64,000 bases of DNA. Source: G963666895 sp963666895 (GTDB lineage Bacteria > Desulfobacterota > Desulfovibrionia > Desulfovibrionales > Desulfovibrionaceae). Shown in pieces: positions 53,203 to 61,403 of this stretch (its first letter is position 1; every line of letters begins with the position of its first letter). The DNA lies in contig CAXXNS010000010.1 in assembly GCA_963666895.2 (NCBI GenBank), forward strand, positions 434,001 to 498,000, written 5' to 3'. The notes below the pieces were generated by a model that had not been told where the DNA came from, searched no databases, and saw nothing but the letters and a program-made list of their open reading frames with translations. A program made the translations under genes and the position numbers.

Positions 53203-54879
53203 ATGTTCCACAAGCTCAACCCGGCCAATTACGAGGAATTCGTCGAGCAGTTCCGGGCCGCGCCGCCCGACGCGAACGCGCCCGACAACTTCAACTTCGC
53301 CTACGACGTGGTGGACAGCATCGCGGCCCAGGACCCGGGCCGGTTGGCCATGGTCCACGTGGACGACGAGGGCAAGCGGCGCGAGTTCGACTTCGGCCAC
53401 TTCAGCAAGCGCTCCCACCAGCTGGCCGGGGCGCTCAAGGATCTGGGCGTGCGGCCCGGGGACAAGGTCATGCTCGTGCTCTACCGGAGGGTGGAATACT
53501 GGGAGGCCATGCTGGCCCTGCACCGGCTCGGCGCCCTGCCCATCCCCTCCCCTTCCCTGCTCACGGCCCACGACATCGAGCAGCGGGCCGCGTACGCCAA
53601 CATCAAGACCGTGATCTGCGAGGACACCTTCACCCCTCGGGTGGGCGGCGCGCACCCCAACTGCCCCAGCTTCGAGCACCTGATCCAGGTGGGCCCGACG
53701 CCCCTGCCCGAGGGCTGGCTCAGCTACGAGAGCCTGCTGGCCTCGGGCCCGGAGACGTTCGAGCGCACTGCGGACTCCCCGGGCGGCGCCGACCCCATGG
53801 TCATCTTCTTCACCTCCGGCACCACGGGGCTGCCCAAGATGGTCGTGCACGACTACAACTATCCCCTGGGCCACTACGCCACCGGCGCCTACTGGCACGA
53901 CCTGGAGCCCGGGGACCTGCACCTGACCCTGTCCGACACGGGCTGGGCCAAGTCCGTGTGGGGCAAGTTCTACGGCCAGTGGATGGCCGAGGCCGCCGTG
54001 TTCGTCTGGGACTTTAGGGGCAAGTTCGAGCCCGCCGAGCTGCTGGAGATGATCGCCAGGCACAGGGTGACCACCTTCTGCGCCCCGCCCACGGTCTACC
54101 GCTTCCTGATCCGCCAGGACCTGTCCAAGTTCGACCTGTCGGCCCTGCGCCACTGCACCACGGCCGGGGAGCTCTTGAACGAGTCCGTGTTCACCACCTG
54201 GAAGGAGGCCACGGGCCTGCCCATTTACGAAGGCTACGGCCAGACCGAGACCTGCCTGCAGATCGCCACCTTCACCTGCATGGAGCCCAAGCCCGGCTCC
54301 ATCGGGCGGGCCTGCCCGGGCTGGGACCTGGCCCTGCTGGACACCGAGGGCAACCCCTGCCCGCCGGGCGAGGAAGGCGAGATCTGCGTGCGCATGAACG
54401 GGTCCGGCGACAACAACGGCGTGCTGGGCCTGTTCAACGGGTACATGGACGAGCCGGAAAAGACCGCCGCGGTCAAGGTCGGCGAGTACTACCACACCGG
54501 GGACAAGGCCTGGATGGACGAGGACGGGTACTACTGGTTCCTGGGCCGCAACGACGACCTGATCAAGAGCTCGGGCTACCGCATCGGACCGTTCGAGGTG
54601 GAGTCCGCGCTCATCACCCACCCGGCCGTGGTGGAGGCGGCGGTCACGGGCGTGCCCGATCCGGTGCGCACCGTGGCGGTCAAGGCCACCCTGGTGCTGG
54701 CCCCGGAGTACGAGCCCTCGGACGAGCTGACCAAGGAGATTCAGAACCACGTCAAGACCGTGACCGCGCCCTACAAGTACCCCCGGGTCATCGAGTACGT
54801 GGACGAACTGCCCAAGACCATCTCGGGCAAGATCAAGCGGGCCGAGATCCGCAAGCGGGACAAGGAAAAATACGGCTAG
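53203..54879 (+). CDS. Acyl-CoA synthetase, ACSM-like (second copy)
   Basis: A protein of about 558 residues. The AMP-binding loop is IFFTSGTTGLPKMVVHDYN, followed by IYEGYGQTETCLQ, YYHTGDKAWMDEDGYYWF and KTISGKIKRAEIRKRD. SDTGWAKSVWGKFYGQW is typical of medium-chain/ACSM ligases. Two adjacent ATGs at 53200 and 53203 are possible; the second is better spaced from GGAG. It differs clearly from the first ligase, so each regulator-ligase pair may handle its own acid. Confidence 0.92.
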   Translation: MFHKLNPANYEEFVEQFRAAPPDANAPDNFNFAYDVVDSIAAQDPGRLAMVHVDDEGKRREFDFGHFSKRSHQLAGALKDLGVRPGDKVMLVLYRRVEYWEAMLALHRLGALPIPSPSLLTAHDIEQRAAYANIKTVICEDTFTPRVGGAHPNCPSFEHLIQVGPTPLPEGWLSYESLLASGPETFERTADSPGGADPMVIFFTSGTTGLPKMVVHDYNYPLGHYATGAYWHDLEPGDLHLTLSDTGWAKSVWGKFYGQWMAEAAVFVWDFRGKFEPAELLEMIARHRVTTFCAPPTVYRFLIRQDLSKFDLSALRHCTTAGELLNESVFTTWKEATGLPIYEGYGQTETCLQIATFTCMEPKPGSIGRACPGWDLALLDTEGNPCPPGEEGEICVRMNGSGDNNGVLGLFNGYMDEPEKTAAVKVGEYYHTGDKAWMDEDGYYWFLGRNDDLIKSSGYRIGPFEVESALITHPAVVEAAVTGVPDPVRTVAVKATLVLAPEYEPSDELTKEIQNHVKTVTAPYKYPRVIEYVDELPKTISGKIKRAEIRKRDKEKYG

Positions 54880-54904
54880 CAGGCCTCCGAATCCGAAAAC
54901 CCAT

Positions 54905-54938
54905 CAGGCCCCGGCGTGCATGATCGCGCCGGGGCCTG
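54905..54938 (+). terminator. Hairpin at the end of the CoA-ligase operon
   Basis: CAGGCCCCGGCG and CGCCGGGGCCTG form a 12-base stem with a ten-base loop 25 bases after the stop. A T-run is lacking, so termination is probable rather than sure. Confidence 0.55.
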
Positions 54939-54977
54939 GCGCGCGGTTTCAACCAAGCCATAGGTAGACTTGGTCAT

Positions 54978-55427
54978 CTAGTCTCTTTTTTGTTGGTCCG
55001 GGCTGTTCTCTGGATCATTCACCCGTCCCGCCCGGCGTACCCGGTGCAGGCAGAGGGCTGAGGCGATGATGAGAAAGGTCACCAGAAACGCCCAGACTCT
55101 TTGCTTGAAGAGAAAAAAGGTGAACAGGCCCAGCACCAAGCCCAACATGACCATGCCCACCGCTTCCTTCGGTCGGATCGGAATTTTCACGCTTCCCGGC
55201 GGTGGTTCCCCATTGGTTTCTCGTTCCTTGTCGTGAAGCCACCAATGCCATGCGTTCAACACAAGGTAGAACGAGGAAATCCAATAGGTGGCAGCGATCA
55301 AAATGCCCGCTTCCCGACTGCCGGTCACCAAGAACAACGCGAAACCAATTAGAATTGCCAAGCTGAGATGGAATGCTCCAACCCGGACCAGTTTATTTTT
55401 TAGACTTTTTTTCTTGTCCAATATCAT
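54978..55427 (-). CDS. Four-helix membrane protein, putative immunity partner of the orphan cassette
   Basis: A protein of about 149 residues with four hydrophobic segments: AFHLSLAILIGFALFLVTG, GILIAATYWISSFYLVLNAW, AVGMVMLGLVLGLFTFFLF and VWAFLVTFLIIASALCLHRV. The tail is hydrophilic. It overlaps the 3' end of the cassette gene upstream by about 30 bases. The ATG at 55427 abuts GGAGG, so a TTG two codons later may be the true start. Base composition is lower in GC than the chromosome around it. No family recognised; the role is inferred from pairing. Confidence 0.65.
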   Translation of the reverse strand: MILDKKKSLKNKLVRVGAFHLSLAILIGFALFLVTGSREAGILIAATYWISSFYLVLNAWHWWLHDKERETNGEPPPGSVKIPIRPKEAVGMVMLGLVLGLFTFFLFKQRVWAFLVTFLIIASALCLHRVRRAGRVNDPENSPDQQKRD

Positions 55428-55860
55428 CCTCCAAGGTTGGAGCGTGGGCCAGCGGGGGATCGATCCATTCCCCCAAGACAGTACTGAGAAAACTCAGCCC
55501 CTTGATCCCCTGGGCCAACAAGCTCGGCAGATATCGCTTTGCTGTAGTCTTCGCGGCTTCCCAGCCAGCCTGTTTGGCAATCCATTTGGTTCCATCCCAC
55601 ATCACATTGGCGGTGGGCTCCATCTCCTGCCTGGCCTTTTCATCGCCGTGTTCGGCCAACCACTCTCGGGCCTTTCGATAGGGGTCGCTATCCGGGTCCA
55701 TGCCGCCCCCCTTTACTTTCGGGGCCGGGATTCCCAATGCTTCACGTGCATATTCCTGCCCGTGCTCGTCGAGCCATTTCCGGCTCTCGCGATAGGCCTT
55801 GTCGCGTTCCTCCTGGGAGGTGCGTATTCCGGGCGACGCCTGCTTGGCCTTCTTCTCCAT
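55393..55860 (-). CDS. Repeat-motif protein, probable orphan toxin-like cassette
   Basis: A protein of 155 residues. Two internal repeats of about 22 residues are visible: YRESRKWLDEHGQEYAREAL and YRKAREWLAEHGDEKARQEM. A more hydrophobic helical C-terminus follows (IAKQAGWEAAKTTAKRYLPS, LAQGIKGLSFLSTVLGEW) and then a charged tail. Upstream of the ATG the frame continues as FPYQQART before MEKKAKQ, the same motif that occurs inside the gene at 56225 (NPYQDARNMEKKAEK). That suggests the displaced 3' part of a longer paralogue. It lies between two small membrane protein genes. Function unknown. Confidence 0.6.
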   Translation of the reverse strand: MEKKAKQASPGIRTSQEERDKAYRESRKWLDEHGQEYAREALGIPAPKVKGGGMDPDSDPYRKAREWLAEHGDEKARQEMEPTANVMWDGTKWIAKQAGWEAAKTTAKRYLPSLLAQGIKGLSFLSTVLGEWIDPPLAHAPTLEDDIGQEKKSKK

Positions 55861-55886
55861 GGTCCGCGCCTGCTGGTAGGGGAAAG

Positions 55887-56225
55887 TTATTCCAACGGGT
55901 TTGAGTTCGTCAGCTGCTCTCGATGCCGAACGGCTGTAATTAGATAGTATGCGGTGGCTATGAAATAGACCCAAATCAAAGGTTCAGGACTCAGTCCTCC
56001 AAATGTGTAATCGTCATAGAAAAGGTAGATGACAAATCCGTGCAGAACAACCTTGACAGCAATTATTTGTAAGGTGCTTCGTTCTGTTGATCTGCCAAAG
56101 AACAGTCCGCCAAAAAATTGTCCTTTTGATCGCAAGAAGATGGTTATTGCCAAATCCAACAATGCGGTCAGGGCAAAGATTCCAAAGACGACGAAGAACC
56201 AAGTTTCTGACTGAAAAAAACGCAT
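55887..56225 (-). CDS. Three-helix membrane protein, putative immunity partner
   Basis: A protein of 112 residues with three hydrophobic segments: WFFVVFGIFALTALLDLAIT, LQIIAVKVVLHGFVIYLFYD and EPLIWVYFIATAYYLITAV. It starts at the stop of the gene upstream (TGATG overlap) with GGAG seven bases before the second ATG, so the two are translationally coupled. Its composition is notably AT-rich compared with the chromosome. No family recognised. Its place straight after the toxin-like gene and its membrane nature suggest immunity to a membrane-acting protein, by analogy with colicin immunity proteins. Confidence 0.65.
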   Translation of the reverse strand: MRFFQSETWFFVVFGIFALTALLDLAITIFLRSKGQFFGGLFFGRSTERSTLQIIAVKVVLHGFVIYLFYDDYTFGGLSPEPLIWVYFIATAYYLITAVRHREQLTNSNPLE

Positions 56226-56863
56226 CATTGTTCTCCATCCTTCCAGACATCTTTTTTGATTCGCTGTATGCTCTTTGACAGTTTGGTGGCGATCTCCCGA
56301 TGCCCTCCTGCAAGCGCTTCGCGTGCAGAATTGGCTGTATACGCCTTGGAAGCGAGAAGACTTGTCCCCACGGGAAGGTTTTTTGTGGCAAAAGCAAATA
56401 CGGCATCCTTTCCGGCCATCTTTCCCGCTTCCTGCATCACTTCCCACGCCGACCGGAACCCGAACTCCGCGCCCTTTTTCATTTCCTCGCTGGTCAGGGC
56501 GTCCTTGGCGCCGGACAAGGCCTCGACGATCCCGGCCGGGGCCTTGGTCCACAATTCGCCCAGGCCGTTGAATATCTTGCCTGCCACGGACGGCTCCAGC
56601 ATCTTCTCCGCTTTCTTTTCCATGTTCCGGGCGTCCTGGTAGGGATTGCGAGGCTTGGGGGCGTTGGCCTTTTTGGCCTTGGATTCCAGAGTCAGCGCCT
56701 GCTGGTAGGGGTTGGTCGGGGCCTTGGCCTTCACCGGCGCGGCCGGGTCCAGGCCCTTGTCCAGCAGGCGGACCTTGGTGGAGCCGTCCTGGTTCAGGCT
56801 GGCGGCGGCGTGGCCGGTCACGGGGCTGGTATCCACGCGGGCTATCAGTCTTTTTGGGTTCAC
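56225..56863 (-). CDS. Repeat-motif protein, putative toxin or effector
   Basis: A protein of about 212 residues from a GTG at 56861-56863 (an ATG at 56917 is possible but abuts the era terminator). After a short basic start come two copies of a motif, NPYQQALTLESKAKK and NPYQDARNMEKKAEK, then a helical C-terminal part of about 120 residues rich in Gly and Ala with moderately hydrophobic stretches (AVFAFATKNLPVGTSLLASKAY). It ends basic (IQRIKKDVWKDGEQ). No signal peptide, PAAR or RHS segment is visible. The gene overlaps the membrane protein gene that follows. Family not recognised. Confidence 0.55.
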   Translation of the reverse strand: MNPKRLIARVDTSPVTGHAAASLNQDGSTKVRLLDKGLDPAAPVKAKAPTNPYQQALTLESKAKKANAPKPRNPYQDARNMEKKAEKMLEPSVAGKIFNGLGELWTKAPAGIVEALSGAKDALTSEEMKKGAEFGFRSAWEVMQEAGKMAGKDAVFAFATKNLPVGTSLLASKAYTANSAREALAGGHREIATKLSKSIQRIKKDVWKDGEQ

Positions 56864-56920
56864 AATTTGTTGAATATCCTGTTTTCGATCAACCCGCCAG
56901 GGTGTGACAACGGCCATACA

Positions 56921-56953
56921 AAGCAAAAGCCCCCGCGATTGCTCACGGGGGCT
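56921..56953 (-). terminator. Intrinsic terminator of era
   Basis: AGCCCCCG and CGGGGGCT pair around a ten-base loop; on the minus strand TTTTGCTTTG follows. Confidence 0.8.
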
Positions 56954-56981
56954 GGTTGGTTCGATCGGGGGTCCGGGGGTC

Positions 56982-57911
56982 TTACTCGCCCAAGCCAAGC
57001 ATACGCAGGAAGCCGGGGTCCTCGGTCCAATCGTGGCGGACCTTGACGAACAGCTCCAGGAAGACCTTGGCCTGGAGCATGTCCTCCATCTCCAGCCGGG
57101 CCTTGGTGCCGATGTCCTTGAGCCGCTGGCCGCCGCGTCCGATGACCATGCCCTTGTGGTTGTCCCGGGACACGTAGATCACGGCCGCCACGTGGGTGCG
57201 CGGGTCGCTGGGGTCGTGCTCGTGCGGCGGCTCGTCGAATATCTCGATCTCCACGGCCGTGTTGTAGGGCAGCTCCTCCCGCAATTGCAGGAAAAGCTGC
57301 TCGCGCACGATCTCCGAGGCCAGGAAGCGCAGGGGCACGGTGGACAGCTGGTCCTCCGGGAACATGGCCTCGCCCTGGGGCAGCCGCTCCAGGAGCAGCT
57401 CCAGCAGGGCCCCGGCGTTGTCCCCGGTCAGGGCGCTGACCGGCACGATCTCGGCTGTGGGAAACTCCTCGGACAGACGCTGCATGACCGGCAGGAGCAC
57501 GGCCTTGTCCCGGGCCCGGTCGGCCTTGTTGCAGGCCACCACCAGGGGCGCGGCCAGGTCGGACAGGCCGGAGCGCAGCGGCCTGAGCTCGTCCCAGACG
57601 TTGGCGCTTTTGGCCAGCTTGGCCCCGTCCACCATGAGGCAGCACACGTCCGCCTGGGACAGGGCGTTCCAGGCCGAGTCCAGGAGCATGCGGTTCATGC
57701 GGCCCTTGCGCTGGTGGATGCCCGGGGTGTCCAGGAACACGGCCTGGGCCTTGTCCGTGGTCAGGATGCCAGAGATGCGGTTGCGCGTGGTCTGGGGCTT
57801 GGGCGTGACGATGGCCAGCTTCTGACCCAGGAAATGGTTCATCAGGGTGGACTTGCCCGCGTTGGGCGGTCCGATGAGGGCGATGAAGCCGAAACGATGT
57901 TCCTGGCTCAT
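56982..57911 (-). CDS. era: GTPase Era
   Basis: A protein of 309 residues that helps assemble the 30S subunit. The GTPase boxes are G1 GPPNAGKSTLMN, G3 LDTPGIH and G4 VACNKADRA. The C-terminal KH domain has RDNHKGMVIGRGGQRLKDIG. It lies 25 bp downstream of topA on the same strand and ends at its own terminator. Confidence 0.97.
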   Translation of the reverse strand: MSQEHRFGFIALIGPPNAGKSTLMNHFLGQKLAIVTPKPQTTRNRISGILTTDKAQAVFLDTPGIHQRKGRMNRMLLDSAWNALSQADVCCLMVDGAKLAKSANVWDELRPLRSGLSDLAAPLVVACNKADRARDKAVLLPVMQRLSEEFPTAEIVPVSALTGDNAGALLELLLERLPQGEAMFPEDQLSTVPLRFLASEIVREQLFLQLREELPYNTAVEIEIFDEPPHEHDPSDPRTHVAAVIYVSRDNHKGMVIGRGGQRLKDIGTKARLEMEDMLQAKVFLELFVKVRHDWTEDPGFLRMLGLGE

Positions 57912-57936
57912 GCGGGCTCCACTGGGTTCCGTGGGG

Positions 57937-60411
57937 TCAGGAGCCCAGGCCGTTCTCCGGGGTGTCCGGATCGGGCTCGGGCTCGGGCTGGCCGTTGTAG
58001 TCGTCCACGGGCGTGGACCAGCCGCAACCCTTTTCCGGGCAGGCCAGCACGTCGCCGCCGCCCTTGGTGCGCTTCTTGACGATGACCGGATGGCCGCAGC
58101 TGGGACAGGGGCCGTCCATGGGTTCGTTCCACAAGGCGTAGTCGCAGTCCGGGTATTGGTCGCAGGCGTAGAAGACCTTGCCCCTACGCGACGCCTTTTC
58201 CACCAGCTGGCCGGAGCAGCCCTCGCGCGGGCAGGCCACGCCGGTGGGGAAGGGGCTGGTGTACTTGCACTTGGGATAGCCGGTGCAGGCGATGAACCGC
58301 GAGCCCTGGCGCGAGGTGCGGACCACCAGGTCCTGGCCGCAGTCCGGGCAGGTCCCGGCCTTGGGCAGCTCGTCCTGCTCCATGACTTTGATCTTGCCGT
58401 CTTCGCGAGTGAAATTCTTGATGTTCTTGCAGTCCGGGTAGCCGGAGCAGCCCAGGAAGGGCCCGCGGCGGCCGCGGCGCACCACCATGGGCTTGCCGCA
58501 CAGCTCGCAGGGAATGCCGGGATCCTCGTCCGGCTCGTTCTCCACGATGACGATGGCCCCGTTCTCGTCGCGCTTGAAGTTCTTGATGCCCTTGCAGTCC
58601 GGGAACCCGGTGCAGCCCAGGAACTCGCCCGCCTTGCCGAAGCGCACCTGCATGGGCTTGCCGCACTCGTCGCAGGTGATGTCGGTCTCCACCACCGAGC
58701 GCTTCATGTCTTTGGCGGCCGCGTCCAGGGTCTTGTAGAAGTCCTCGGCAAAGTGCTGGATCAGGTCGGTCCACTGCCGCTTGCCCTCGGCCACCTGGTC
58801 CAGTTCGCTCTCCATGTTGGCTGTGAAGTCCACGTCCATGAGCGCGGAGAAGTGCTGGGAGAGCTGGTCCGAGACCAGGAAGCCCAGCTCGGAAGGGGCG
58901 AAGCGCTTGTCCTCCAGGCGCACGTACTCGCGGTCCTGGATGGTGGAGATGATCTGGGCGTAGGTGGAGGGGCGGCCGATGCCCTTTTCCTCCAGCTCCT
59001 TGACCAGGGAGGCCTCGGAGTAGCGCGGCGGGGGCTGGGTGAACTTCTGTTCCTTGGTCAGGGATTTGACCGCCAGGGTCTCGCCCTTGCCGAGCTTGGG
59101 CAGCTCTTTGGCCTCGGACTGCCGGTCGTACGCGGCCAAAAAGCCCGGGAAGAGCATGCGCTCGCCCTTGGCCCGCCACAGGGTCTCGGTGTCTTTGGCC
59201 ATGGTCAGGACGTCGACGGTGGTGTCCTTGAACTTGGCCGGGGCCATCTGGGAGGCCACGAACCGCTGCCAGATCAGGGTGTAGAGCTTCTGCTGCTCGG
59301 GCGGCAGGTGCGGCGCGGTCTCCTCCGGGGTGATGGAGGCGTCCACGGGCCGGATGGCCTCGTGGGCGTCCTGGGCCCCGCCCTTGGTCTTGTACACGTT
59401 GGGCTTGGCGGGCAGGAACTTGTCCCCGAACTGCCGGGCGATGAGCTCGCGGGCCGCGTCCCGGGCCTCGTCGGCCACGCGCACGGAGTCGGTGCGCATG
59501 TAGGTGATGAGCGCGGTCAGGCCCCGGTCGCCCACTTCCACACCCTCGTACAGCCGCTGGGCCGCGGCCATGGTCCGCTTGGCCGAGAACCCGAGCCGGT
59601 TGTTGGCGTCCTGCTGCAGGGTGGAGGTGATGTAGGGCGGCAAGGGCTTGCGGGTGCGCTCCTTTTCCGCCACCTCGGCCACGGTGAATTGGGCCTGGTC
59701 CAGGTGCTTATGCAGGTCCTCGGCCTGCTCGGCCGAGGCCACGCCGTGCTTGCCGGGCTTGACGGCCTTGCCGCCCAGCTTGTGCAGCTCGGCCGTGAAG
59801 GGAGGCGGGTTGGCGCCTTCCAGCTCGGCCTTGAACAGCCAGTATTCCTGGGGCGTGAAGGCGTGGCGCTCCTTTTCGCGTTCCACGATGAGCTTGAGGG
59901 CCACGGACTGCACCCGCCCGGCCGAGATGCCGCGCTTGACGTGCCGCCACAGGATGGGGGAAATTTTGTAGCCCACCAGCCGGTCCAGCACGCGCCGGGC
60001 CTGCTGGGAGTCGAACAGGGAGGCGTCCAGGGGCCTGGGCGAGGCCAGGGCCTCGAGCACGGCCCGCTTGGTGATCTCGTTGAAGGCGATGCGGGAGACG
60101 TTGTCGTTCTGTTCCTTGATGAGTTCGGCCACGTGCCAGGCGATGGCCTCTCCCTCGCGGTCCGGGTCCGGGGCCAGAAAGATGTGCCCGGCCTTCTTGG
60201 CCGCGGCCTTGAGCTTGCGGACCACGTCTTCCTTGCCCGGGATGACCTCGTAGCGGGGCGCGAACCCGCCCTCCTCGTCCACGCCCAGGTCTTTCCTGGG
60301 TAGGTCGCGCACGTGTCCCACCGAGGCTTCGACAAGGTAATCCTTGCCAAGGAACCGGGACAAGGTTTTCACCTTGGCGGGGGACTCGACGATGATGAGG
60401 TCCTTGGGCAT
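57937..60411 (-). CDS. topA: DNA topoisomerase I
   Basis: A type IA enzyme of about 824 residues. The Toprim domain opens DLIIVESPAKVKTLSRFLG and has LAPDPDREGEAIAWH. The catalytic Tyr region is ALITYMRTDSVRVADEARD. The C-terminus carries five zinc-ribbon-like Cys groups, for example CDECGKPMQ with GCTGFPDC, and CPSCGHPV with ACPEKGC. E. coli TopA has fewer intact four-Cys fingers. Two ATGs are possible (60423 and 60411); I prefer the second, which starts the family similarity. era follows. Confidence 0.96.
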   Translation of the reverse strand: MPKDLIIVESPAKVKTLSRFLGKDYLVEASVGHVRDLPRKDLGVDEEGGFAPRYEVIPGKEDVVRKLKAAAKKAGHIFLAPDPDREGEAIAWHVAELIKEQNDNVSRIAFNEITKRAVLEALASPRPLDASLFDSQQARRVLDRLVGYKISPILWRHVKRGISAGRVQSVALKLIVEREKERHAFTPQEYWLFKAELEGANPPPFTAELHKLGGKAVKPGKHGVASAEQAEDLHKHLDQAQFTVAEVAEKERTRKPLPPYITSTLQQDANNRLGFSAKRTMAAAQRLYEGVEVGDRGLTALITYMRTDSVRVADEARDAARELIARQFGDKFLPAKPNVYKTKGGAQDAHEAIRPVDASITPEETAPHLPPEQQKLYTLIWQRFVASQMAPAKFKDTTVDVLTMAKDTETLWRAKGERMLFPGFLAAYDRQSEAKELPKLGKGETLAVKSLTKEQKFTQPPPRYSEASLVKELEEKGIGRPSTYAQIISTIQDREYVRLEDKRFAPSELGFLVSDQLSQHFSALMDVDFTANMESELDQVAEGKRQWTDLIQHFAEDFYKTLDAAAKDMKRSVVETDITCDECGKPMQVRFGKAGEFLGCTGFPDCKGIKNFKRDENGAIVIVENEPDEDPGIPCELCGKPMVVRRGRRGPFLGCSGYPDCKNIKNFTREDGKIKVMEQDELPKAGTCPDCGQDLVVRTSRQGSRFIACTGYPKCKYTSPFPTGVACPREGCSGQLVEKASRRGKVFYACDQYPDCDYALWNEPMDGPCPSCGHPVIVKKRTKGGGDVLACPEKGCGWSTPVDDYNGQPEPEPDPDTPENGLGS

Positions 60412-60591
60412 GACGGGTGGCATATAACCAGGAGCGGACCTGCTGGCAAGCCCGGAAATTCGGACAATCCTGGTTCCGGGCGTATCCGGACCGTGTTAGA
60501 ACCGGTCGGTCGGGAAAATGACGCGGCCCCTTTGTTTCGGTAAACAGATTTGGTACGCTGCCGATAAGACGCCATAGAACAGCGCAGAATG

Positions 60592-60607
60592 CTTGCCGAT
60601 CGGCAAG
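60592..60607. promoter_or_regulatory. Perfect 16-bp palindrome, possible operator
   Basis: CTTGCCGATCGGCAAG reads the same on both strands. It lies in the gap between divergent topA and the YggS gene, about 80 bp before the latter. No T-run follows. Confidence 0.35.
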
Positions 60608-60687
60608 GAAGCCGACGAGGCGGCCCGAGGCCTGGGTCGGGTTCGGGTCCGGGTTTTCAGGCGGCGGCCGCAACGACAGGGATGTCC

Positions 60688-61395
60688 ATGGATCAGAGAA
60701 TCATTGAACTGAAACAAAATCTTGACGAAGTGCGCCACGGGCTGGAGCGGGCCGCGGAAAAGTCCGGGCGGGACCCGTCGGAAATCCGGCTGGTGGCCGT
60801 GTCCAAGAGGCACCCGGCCGAGGACATCGCCAGGCTCTTCGCCATGGGCCACGCGGACTTCGGCGAATCCTACATCCAGGAAGCCCTGGCCAAGCAGGAA
60901 GCCTTGTCAAACCTGGATATCCGCTGGCACCTCATCGGCGGGCTGCAGACCAACAAGGCCAAGTCCGTGCCTGGCCGTTTTTGCCTGCTGCACAGCCTGG
61001 ATTCGTCCAAGCTGGCCCAGGTATTGCATAAAAAGGCCCTGGCGGCCCAAACGGTCCAATCCGTCCTCATCCAGGTCAGCCTGGGAGGCGAAGCCCAAAA
61101 GAGCGGCGTGGACCGGGCCGGGCTGGACGAACTGGCCGAGGAAGTGGCCGGGCTGGGGGGCCTCAAGCTTCAAGGATTGATGACCATGCCCCCCTGGGCC
61201 GACGACCCGCAGACCCTGCGCCCGCTGTTCGCGGACTTGCGCAACCTGCGGGAAGGACTGGAAAAACGGCTCGGCCTTCCGTTGCCGGAGTTGTCCATGG
61301 GCATGAGCCACGACTACACGGCGGCCGTGGCCGAGGGGGCCACGCTGGTGCGCGTCGGAACGAGCATTTTCGGGCAGCGGCCCGCGAGCACATAG
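60688..61395 (+). CDS. YggS/PROSC-family pyridoxal-phosphate homeostasis protein
   Basis: A protein of 235 residues, a single PLP-binding TIM barrel. The PLP Lys is in LVAVSKRHPAEDI, and FGESYIQEALAKQ, RWHLIGGLQTNKAKSV and the C-terminal LSMGMSHDYTAAVAEGATLVRVGTSIFG are diagnostic. It buffers PLP and keeps amino acid pools balanced. The start is uncertain between two ATGs six bases apart. It lies nine bases ahead of motA, so it may be cotranscribed with the flagellar stator genes. Confidence 0.93.
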   Translation: MDQRIIELKQNLDEVRHGLERAAEKSGRDPSEIRLVAVSKRHPAEDIARLFAMGHADFGESYIQEALAKQEALSNLDIRWHLIGGLQTNKAKSVPGRFCLLHSLDSSKLAQVLHKKALAAQTVQSVLIQVSLGGEAQKSGVDRAGLDELAEEVAGLGGLKLQGLMTMPPWADDPQTLRPLFADLRNLREGLEKRLGLPLPELSMGMSHDYTAAVAEGATLVRVGTSIFGQRPAST

Positions 61396-61403
61396 GGGCA
61401 CAC

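Noticed and set aside
56950..56975. GGTTCGATC resembling a tRNA T-loop
   Set aside because: No acceptor, D or anticodon stem can be built around it; it is next to the era terminator.
59517..60350. Overlapping open frame within topA on the same strand
   Set aside because: Its translation is Ser/Pro/Arg-rich shadow sequence, while the topA frame carries all motifs.
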